Shown: positions 55,011-64,000 of the stretch, one piece after another | How the letters are laid out: each line of letters opens with the position of its first letter | Position numbering within the stretch: position 1 is the first letter of the stretch | NCBI GenBank assembly: GCA_020186115.1 | Contig: WSYJ01000113.1 | Location: forward strand, 838,641 to 902,640 | DNA: 64,000 bases | Direction of reading: 5' to 3' | From: Histomonas meleagridis | Taxonomy: Eukaryota > Parabasalia > Tritrichomonadida > Dientamoebidae | Program-made: the position numbers and the translations under genes | The notes under the pieces: generated by a model | What the model was told of the DNA's origin: nothing | Seen by the model: the letters and a program-made list of their open reading frames with translations, nothing else | Databases searched by the model: none

Positions 55011-58000
55011 AAAGCAAAAATGAAGAAACTAATAAAACATCGAATAATAACAAAGTAACTAATTTCAAGGATGATGATGTTAAACAAACAATAGAAGAAT
55101 CACAACAAGTAAATCAAAATATCGAAAGCAATAATGAACCCAATGAGAATACACCACCAAACAACAATAATAATGTTAATATGAATAAAGAAATCATTAT
55201 ACACACGCCAGAAGAACTTTATCTCAACCTTAAAAAATATTAAAAACAACATTAGAGTTAAAACAAACAATTGATAAATGGAGAAGTTATGAAATTGATA
55301 AAGATCTATTCTTAAATAAAACAGATGAAACGAGAATACCCATCATAAATCTAATGTTAGTTTTCGATAAATTCCCAGGTATTGGCCCATTTATTTGCCA
55401 TAAATGTGATTATCAAGCTTTCAATGCAGTCACCGACTTAAAGAGGCATGAAAATTCAGCCCATAATGGAAAAAAAGAAGAAATGGGAATATTATTTATG
55501 ATTGGTGAGGATCGATATGACGGAAAAAAACATATTGGATGCAATTTGATAAAGGTAATAAACAACTTTCAATATATCGGAAAAACTCTTTATGCATGTC
55601 CTTTACATAATTGTAATTATATTACAGATTGTGAAGACACATTTAATAACCATATAGTGAAAAGACACTCCAATTATAATGAAGATAAAAGAGATTTTGG
55701 ATGGATGTGGGCTTTAATTTTAAACTATATTCAAAGATATGATATAAATCCAACAGCAAATATATTATTAAGAAAAAAGGAAAGCATATATTTGTGATTT
55801 TTGTAAAAAAGCATTAGCAGAAACACATAAAAATATAATTTTACATAATAGTCATGCGCATAATATTTCAAGAAAAGAAAATATTAAGATCTCTATACAT
55901 CAAGTTAAATTTAAATCAATTGTTTTTAATTATCCTGATAAAGATGAAATTAAAGAGATTGAAGAAAAGATTAAAAGAAATGAAGAAGAAACTAAAGAAA
56001 ACTTAAACAAATTAGCAAAAGGTGAAATTGAAATTGAATTTAAAAATAAAGATGATGTAATAAAAAGGAAGAAACAGGAGAATAGAAAACAAGAAAAACG
56101 AGTCAAAAAAGCAAATATTAACAACGTAGAAGTATTAGAAATCAACCAAGATAATGATACAAATAAAAGTGAAATTAATAACACTAACTCATTAACAGCA
56201 GACAAGATAGTCACAAGGAACCAACCAATTAATGATAGAGAAACTTTATATAATAAATGCAAAAAATGGATATTTGCGAATGAATTCCAAGAATCACATA
56301 TAATCAGATTACCAAGAATTAATAAAAATATTAAAAATAAAATTTATAAAGAAATTAGTAATGTTTTTGAAGACAAAATTTTACCTTTGCTTAAGAAATG
56401 TAAAAAAAAAGAAAAAACAGAAGAAGAATGGATTATATTTCAAGGTTGTTTATGCAAAATTAATTTAATATTAAGAAAAACTATTAGGAAAACTCTCAAA
56501 ATCCCATTAAATCATATGTTAGGCTTAAGCAACAATAAAAAGAAAAATAATAATGATAATATTCATAATACAAATTTAAGAAGAAAATATATTCAAGAAA
56601 ACCAAATTATTTAAAAATAATATCGCATATGGAAAAAAATTATCAAACGAAAAAACTTCAAGAATCAGATACAAGAAATAATTCCATCTCTTATTTAGAA
56701 GAGGCAATAAAAGAAGCATTAAATAAGATTGACAAAGAAATTTTAATGACTACATTTGGAGGTGATAATATAGATAATATCAGAAATATCATAGATGAAG
56801 AACCAAATCATCGAGAGCAAAGAATGAAGTATATTGAAAATTCATTAATCAAATATCAAAACGAAATTTCAAAAAGAAAAGAAAAAGAAAAAAACACAAT
56901 TGGTGCAAGATATGTACGCAGAAGACCCAAAAGAGTCGATGAGATGGTTCATTACAAATGAACCAACACCAGAATGCAACATTGAATTTGAGAAAATAGA
57001 AAAGCATTTTAAAGATGAATGGGAATTCCTCCCAAATTACCAAGAAAAACAATATTCCAGATATATTTTGTTTGAATAAAAACTTAGATAACAAAGATGA
57101 AGAATTACTTAAGCTAATGTTACTAGACAAAGACAGAATCAAACAAGCAATTATTACAAGACCAAATTTATCAGCTACAGGTCCAGATGGTATTTCTAAT
57201 ACCATTTGGAAAATCAAAATTAATATTACAGTCAAATTAATCAGAAACATAATTAAACAAATAATGAGATTCAAGAAAATTCCAGAATTATGGAAAATAT
57301 CAAGAACTATATTGTTATTTAAGAAGAATAATCCAGATGAAATCACCAATTGGAGACCAATTTCAATATCACCAACTTTATACAGAATTATGATGTGCCA
57401 CTTTGCACGATGCATTCAAGATTTAAATGTTTCTTCGCCATTCATAAGTTCAGTACAAAAAGGTTTTAAAACCAATATCAATGGGATAACTGGAACACAT
57501 TACGAATATAAATGAAATAATTGCACAATCAGTGAGGTCAAAAGATTCTGATTTATATTACAACATTAGATTTCGCCAAAGCCTTCTGATTCAGTACCTC
57601 ACAAGCTTATTACTTGGTCATTAAATCAATTAGGATTCCCTGAATTATTTTATCAAATTAATAAAAGACTTATATACAGATACCAAAACAAGAATAGAAC
57701 TAAGAAATAAACCTTCAGATTGGATTAACATCAATAGAGGTGTCAGACAAGGTTGTCCTCTATCACCAACACTATTTAATTTATGTCTTGAACCTTTAAT
57801 CAAAGCAATACAAAATTATAATAAAAAAGATGGAGTAATTATAGAAGATCCAATGAGAGAAAATGAATTTTTTTTAATATTCAAGCTTATGCAGATGATG
57901 TTATATTAATTTCTAATACACAAGATGGAATGCAAAATATGATTAAAACAGTAGAAGAATTTTGTAAAATATTTAAACTTAAAATAGCTTCACAAAAATG

Positions 58001-60250
58001 TAAGACTTTATCTTATATATATAATAATAATACAAGACCAACTTTAAATGAATGTTTTACTATTAATAATGAAGAAATACCAAATCATCCATTAATGGAA
58101 TATATAGAATATTTAGGTGCACCAATAGCAATAAATCGTGAAAGTAAAAACAACATTCTCAAACTAAAATCAATAAAATTAAACAAGAAATCATACAAGT
58201 AATTAATTCTCCTTTTAAAAGTTAATCAAATAATAGATGCAATTAATAGAATAATTACTTTTCAATTAGACTTTGAAATGTTAAATGGTTTATGCTCTAT
58301 TAAAGAACTTAAAAAACTTGATGAATTTATTATAGGATCAATAAACCAAATATTAAACACGAAAAAATTACCAAAAAATTTATTTTATACACATTATAAA
58401 GAAGGAGGTTTAAGTATAATGTCTTTTAAAGAAAGAAATTATGTGTTACAATTAAGAACATTTATAGGTTTATTATTATCAAAGGATTTAAATATCAGGA
58501 ATTTTATTAGAATGACAATGTACAAAGAATTAGACTATAGGAAAATACAAGTAGATGAAAACTCACCTTATTTTGGAATTCCTTTTGATAATAAAGGTAA
58601 AATTATACAAAAATCGGAAAGAAAAACAAATAGTACATTTTGTAGAGCGGTAAAAGCATTATATAACTTAAAAGTAGGTTTTAAACCAAACCTAGAAGAA
58701 AATAATTGTATTATCTATCAAATCGATAATAAAGAAAATAAAGAAGAGGAAGAAGAAACAGAAGAATTTATTAATGAGAAAGACATTACAAAATATTTAA
58801 ATAAAATGATACGAAAAAAACACCTAGACAACCTTAAGAAATTACCATTTAAAGCACATACTTTCTGTACAATGGATAAATCAACTGATTCAAACTTCTT
58901 TTTTATCTAATTTTAGAGCACCAACAAGTAATAATATTATTAAGTTCGCTATTTTAGCAAGATGTAACAATTTACCAACAAATGAAATCTTAAATAAGAA
59001 AAACCCAAATATAAATCCTAAATGCAATAGATGTAATTTAAATCAAAATGATTCATTAATGCATAGAATTAATGGTTGCTTAAAAATTAGAAATTTAACT
59101 ACTAAAAGACATAATGCAATAGTAGAAGAAATAATTAAAGGAATTAAAGAAAATAATTATGAAGGTAATAATATAATATTTAATAGGAACACCAAAGTAA
59201 TAGACAAAGATTACAAAACAATTGGAACATTAAAACCAGACATATGGTATATTAATAACAATAGATTAACTTTAATTGAAGTCAATTCTCCGTATGGTAC
59301 GATCAGAAATCTCGATAACAACTCTGAATCAACTCTTATTATTAGAAGAAAAGAAAAAGAAGAAAAATATAGAGATTATATAGAATTATGCAAAAATAGA
59401 CTTAATATAGAAGTAGATTTTTATATAATTATTATTTCATCATTAGGAATTATCCCGAATCAAACTACTAAAGATTTAAAGAAATTATTTAATGGAAACA
59501 AAAGATTAATACATTTAGTTTCAAGAAGATGTGTTATTGCAGCATTGAGAGAATCTATGTTAATATTTTATAGAATTTATGAGAAAGATAAAAATCAAAA
59601 TAAGAATAATAACAATAATATAAACAATATAGAAAGAGAAGAAGAAGACTTTAATGTTATTGATGAAGATAATTATAATCCTGAAGAAGAAGAAGAAGAT
59701 AAAGATGAAGATGAAGAATTAGAAGAAGTACCTTTTTCAGATATTTTTTCAAACTCAGAACCATCAGATACCAATGAAGAAGAACAAAAGGAATACATGA
59801 AATTCGCATTAAATGAAGCAGAGAGGAAGTACAATAAACCGATCAAAGAAGATAATATACAAAAATCTATAATGAAAGAAAAGATCTTTATTATAGACAA
59901 GAACAAAAAGAAGAAGAAAGAAGATAACTTGACGAAGATGAACTCAATACTTAAAGGAAAAAGTATTAACGAGTTAAAAAGACGAACAAGAGTTGTACGA
60001 TCATCTAGACTTTTGCAATACGCGATCAATGCAAAAAAGAAAGAAGAAATAGTTAAAGATTCTACTATTAAAAAGAATAAGAAGAAAAGAAAAGTGACAC
60101 GATCTGTTAAAACGGTTTCGACCACCCCAAAGAACAGTTCTAACATTGATCATAACAGTAGGGTTAACCTACAATAAATTAAGACGGACGCGTCATTATA
60201 CAACACATACTCATTCTAGTGAGCGCTAATATACGTAAATAAACACCAAA

Positions 60251-60265
60251 TTCCAGCAGCGCGGA
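60251..60265 (+). repeat. tRNA-Tyr 3' target sequence between copies 2 and 3
   Basis: ttccagcagcgcgga, third copy of the target, again flanked by element 3' and 5' ends. Confidence 0.93.
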
Positions 60266-63200
60266 TGGATTTTTTATTTTTTCACCTGAGCAACTTAGAG
60301 AAGGGAAAAGCGCACCACTGGATAGAGCTCCCGGAAAGAAGCAGAACCATATAAGTTCCGACGATCATTGGAGAATCTCGGAACATATCAGATTATCTCT
60401 CCGAGATAAACATTTAGGTTCGAAACTATGCACAACACGAAAATCAAGACCAAAAATAGAGCCTAATAATGCTAAATTTATCAAGAAAAACCCGTTTTTT
60501 AAGTCCGGCCATCCTGAATCAGATACAGAAGAAAGTTCGACGGAGAACATCACAAGCAACACAGAATCAATATACACCAGCCCAGAGCCATTCAGAGAAA
60601 GTTTGAGCCCATATGACGAACGAAATTTCGAAATCAGATTTCGATCAGATGCAGAAGAAAGTTCAACAGAGTACACCGCAAGCAACACAGAATCAATATA
60701 CACCAGCCCAGAACCATTCAGAGAAAGTTTGAGCCCATATGACGAACGAAATTCCGAAATCAGATCTCGATTAGATGCAGAAGAAAGTTCAACGAAGTAC
60801 ACCGCAAGCAACACAGAATCGACATACACCAGTCCAGAACCTTTCAGAGAGAATATGGGACCAAATGAAGAACAAAATCTCGAAATCAGATTTCGATCAG
60901 ATCAAACACCAAGTTACCAAACACATCCACAATTAGTACCAAGTATCACTAGATACCATATGAAGATAGTTAATGAGCAAGAATACTATGCAGATGATGA
61001 AGAAACTTGTACAGATACAGAAGTAGAAGATATAATGCTTTAGAGCAAGAACACTAACAGGAGATGAAATAAATTTAATGAGGAATGAAATAAGATTCAC
61101 ATACTACAACTTACCGATAGCAATACGAAATAATATGAAAAAAGAATTATTATTTTGTCCATGGTTTCCTTTGTACTTGGCAGAAAACGAAAACGTTGAA
61201 GAATTATTTATACATTTAAACAAAGTTTCATAAAGGGAGAAGAATTGAATTAGCACCATACATGAGATTCAGAGATATAGACATAGTTAATTTACTTAAC
61301 ATTAATAATAATGAAATTGAAGAAAGTGAGGAACCAGGAATAATTTTTAATATTCACGGATCACGCAAACTCAAATGTTTATTATAGTGATATGCTCAGA
61401 AAATGTTGTTTTCTTGATGGTTTTCTATTTCTTTTATCCAAAAACAATAAATTCCCAACATTAGGAATTATTATAGGTGATAATGATAATCCTAATAACA
61501 GACCTAATCCCAATTTAAATTCACAAGATATAAACATTAGAATCCCAAACTTTAAAATATTTCCAGAAGATGTTATAATACCACATTTTAATAAAACAAC
61601 AGAAGAAAATGATATTACAATCCCAGAATTTAATGTTGAAAGATATGAAGAAAATATTCAAGTACCAAAAATAGAAATAATAGAAGAGATCAAAAATTTA
61701 CCGATTCCCAAAATTAATTTTATACAAGAAGATCAATATATTAGGATTCCGAAATTTAATATAAATGAAGAAATTAACAATATCTTATTGCCTAAATATC
61801 ACAAACAAGATTTCGATATTAATATTCCAATGCCTAAATTTAATTTACAAAATGAAGAGAAAAATATTACTATACCTAAGTTTAATATTACAGAAAACGA
61901 AACAAATATTTCATTACCAAAATATTTTAGACAAGATCTTAATGTTAATATCCCAATCCCAGATTATAAAGTACAGAACGAAGAGAAAAATGTAATTATA
62001 CCTAAATTTAATTTTACAGAAAATGAAACAAATATTTTAATACCAAAATATTTTAGACAAGATCTTAATATTAATATTCCAATCCCAGACTTTAAAGTTC
62101 AAAATGAAGTAAAGAATGTTATTATTCCAAAATATAATCATGCTGAAGAAACAATTGATATTCCAAATCTTAAAATATATTAAGTTAATGAAAATATTAA
62201 TGTCCATATACCAAACTTTTGTTATTCAGAAAATAAAATTAATATTCCAAAACCCGAAATTAATGTTACGAGTGAAAATATTTATATTAAAACACCAAAC
62301 TTCAATTATATCGATGAAAATAAAACAATAACTATTCCAAATATCAAAGTTAATGAATCGCAAACAAATATTAACATTACAATCCCAAAAAATTAATTAT
62401 ATTTATAAAGATATTGATATTATTGTACCAAGTGGAAATTATAATTTCATTCAAAGCAAAAATGAAGAAACTAATAAAACATCGAATAATAACAAAGTAA
62501 CTAATTTCAAGGATGATGATGTTAAACAAACAGTAAAAGAATCACAACAAATAAATCAAAATATCGAAAGCAATAATGAACCCAATAAGAATACACCACC
62601 AAACAACAATAATAATGTTAATATGAATAAAGAAATCATCATACACACGCCAGAAGAACTTTATCTCAACCTTAAAAATATTAAAACAACATTAGAGTTA
62701 AAACAAACAATTGATAAATGGAGAAGTTATGAAATTGATAAAGATCTATTCTTAAATAAAACAAATGAAACAAGAATACCTATCATAAATCTAATGTTAG
62801 TTTTCGATAAATTCCCAGGTATTGGTCCATTTATTTGCCATAAATGTGATTATCAAGCTTTCAATGCAGTCACCGACTTAAAAGAGGCATGAAAATTCAG
62901 CCCATAATGGAAAAAAGAAGAAATGGGAATATTATTTATGATTGTTTAGGATCGATATTAAGAAAAAAACATATTGGATGCAATTTGATAAAGGTAATAA
63001 ACAACTTTCAACTTATCGGAAAAACTCTTTATGCATGTCCTTTACATAATTGTAATTATATTACAGATTGTGAAGACACATTTAATAACCATATAGTGAA
63101 AAGACACTCCAATTATAATGAAGATAAAAGAGATTTTGGATGGATGTGGGCTTTAATTTTAAACTATATTCAAAGATATGATATAAATCCAACAGCAGAA

Positions 63201-64000
63201 ATATTATTAAGAAAAAGGAAAGCATATATTTGTGATTTTTGTAAAAAAGCATTAGCAGAAACACATATAAATATAATTTTCCATAATAGTCATGCACATA
63301 ATATTTCAAGAAAAGAAAATATTAAGATCTCTATACATCAAGTTAAATTTAAAAAAGCAAATATTAACAACGTAGAAGTATTAGAAATCAACCAAGATAA
63401 TGATACAAATAAAAGTGAAATTAATAACACTAACTCATTAACAGCAGACAAGATAGTCACAAGGAACCAACCAATTAATGATAGAGAAACTTTATATAAT
63501 AAATGCAAAAAATGGATATTTGCGAATGAATTCCAAGAATCACATATAATCAGATTACCAAGAATTAATAAAAATATTAAAAATAAAATTTATAAAGAAA
63601 TTAGTAATGTTTTTGAAAACAAAATTTTACCTTTGCTTAAGAAATGTAAAACTAAAGAAAAAACAGAAGAAGAATGGATTATATTTCAAGGTTGTTTATG
63701 CAAAATTAATTTAATATTAAGAAAAACTATTAGGAAAACTCTCAAAATCCCATTTAATCATATGTTAGGCTTAAGCAACAATAAAAAGAAAAATAATAAT
63801 GATAATATTCATAATACAAATTTAAGAAGAAAATATATTCAAGAAAACCAATTATTTAAAATAATATTGCATATGGAAAAAATTATTAAACTAAAAAAAC
63901 TTCAAGAATCAGATACAAGAAATAATTCCATCTCTTATTTAGAAATGGCAATAAAAGAAGCATTAAATAAGATTGACAAAGAAATTTTAATGACTACATT
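60266..64000 (+). mobile_element. tRNA-Tyr-targeted RLE retrotransposon, copy 3 (cut by window end)
   Basis: Same 5' end (tggattttttattttttcacctgagc) and domain order as copies 1 and 2. Relative to copy 2 it lacks about 58 bp at 61354 (the first finger's cysteines) and about 195 bp at 63352 (linker after the fourth finger). It contains the full 14-residue array. The window ends before the reverse transcriptase. Confidence 0.92.
60530..64000 (+). pseudogene. Retroelement polyprotein, copy 3, N-terminal part
   Basis: Pieces: 60603-61043 (42-residue repeats and following region), 61392-62183 and 62353-62892 (14-residue array through the ICHKCDYQAF finger), then fingers at about 63034-63104 and 63228-63298, and the linker toward the reverse transcriptase. 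One-base breaks, for example ctttagagcaag near 61038 and the a-run near 62390 and 62880. No new domain compared with copy 2. Confidence 0.85.

Larger units (their letters stand above)
52941..60177 (+). pseudogene. Retroelement polyprotein, copy 2 (repeats, zinc fingers, RT, RLE; several frameshifts)
   Basis: About 2400 codons in one conceptual frame. Long intact pieces: 53225-54385 (386 codons), 58278-58910 and 59059-60177 (372 codons). Domains: 42-residue repeats 53150-53527; C2H2 finger CPFCNK...H..H 53978-54050; 14-residue repeats 54205-55010; fingers at 55395-55463, 55597-55667 and 55791-55865; reverse transcriptase 57100-58200 with NWRPISI, GCPLSPTLFN and YADD (57888-57899); CCHC 59023-59079; RLE PDIWYIN at 59236 and IEV glutamate at 59278; Glu/Asp-rich stretch then Lys/Arg-rich end. 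Motif A is interrupted by TGA at 57587-57589. No convincing ATG is near the 5' end (ttggat here, ctggat in copy 3, atggattga in copy 1), so how translation starts is unclear. Confidence 0.85.
52886..60250 (+). mobile_element. tRNA-Tyr-targeted RLE retrotransposon, copy 2 (most complete)
   Basis: 7365 bp between two copies of ttccagcagcgcgga. The 5' region holds a possible hairpin (tctcgga ... tccgaga, about 52996-53026). One long reading frame of about 2400 codons runs through the whole element: Ser/Thr/Glu-rich 42-residue repeats, first C2H2 finger, 14-residue repeats, three more fingers, reverse transcriptase, CCHC, RLE, acidic then basic tail. The 3' UTR is short (about 73 bp), with small hairpins (gacg/cgtc and ctcat/gtgag), and ends aaataaacaccaaa. 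No long terminal repeats or poly(A). Confidence 0.93.

Noticed and set aside
46032-60265. CRISPR-like or integron-like array from the regularly repeated ttccagcagcgcgga
   Set aside because: Repeats are about 7 kb apart, equal the tRNA-Tyr 3' end, and flank complete retroelements; the host is a eukaryote.

Overview
The window looks like nuclear DNA of a parabasalid (trichomonad), most likely Tritrichomonas or a close relative. I infer this from five things: strong AT richness, intronless genes on both strands, initiator-like TCA(C/T)TT(T/C) motifs about 5-25 nt before several start codons, trichomonad-type families (BspA-like leucine-rich repeat surface protein, three-domain saposin-like protein), and a tRNA-Tyr(GTA) with a tiny intron. 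I could not run a species search.

Layout. 1-2697: left arm of a 2.7-kb inverted duplication carrying a frameshifted GCN5-type acetyltransferase. 3.5-21.5 kb: housekeeping block with a GPI-transamidase-like membrane protein, a UBE2D-type E2, ribosomal proteins uS8 and eL43, a non-canonical poly(A) polymerase, MPP10, tRNA-Ser(AGA), a Hsp70-like ATPase fused to a huge 11-residue-repeat coiled coil and a membrane anchor, exportin-2/CSE1 and a Rab11-like GTPase. 22.4-23.5 kb: saposin-like secreted protein. 23.8-26.5 kb: right arm of the inverted duplication, with the intact GCN5 gene. 27.2-28.7 kb: a divergent histone H3 and a maspardin-like protein.

28.9-44.8 kb is a second inverted duplication (arms about 3.9 kb): GH1 beta-glucosidase, tRNA-Ile(GAT) and BspA-like gene, facing each other across a 1.9-kb spacer. 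The left arm is split by a 6.3-kb non-LTR retrotransposon inserted at the 3' end of tRNA-Ile, with a 15-bp target-site duplication. The right arm preserves the empty site.

45.0-64 kb: an Sds3-like coiled-coil gene, then tRNA-Tyr followed by at least three head-to-tail copies (about 6.8, 7.4 and >3.7 kb) of a second, different retrotransposon. The tRNA-Tyr 3' end (ttccagcagcgcgga) is repeated at every junction.

Both retroelements have C2H2 zinc fingers, a reverse transcriptase with YADD, a CCHC motif and a PD...E restriction-like endonuclease (RLE), the layout of R2/NeSL/CRE-type elements. Both enter at the same structural position of a tRNA gene. The tRNA-Tyr element also encodes a long array of 14-residue repeats that I do not recognise from any retroelement. 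This pair of tRNA-3'-end-specific RLE elements is my main candidate for an undescribed system.

Caveat: almost all gene breaks are one-base differences in homopolymer runs, and the duplicate copies are broken at different places. Residual long-read assembly error is therefore a serious alternative to true pseudogenes.
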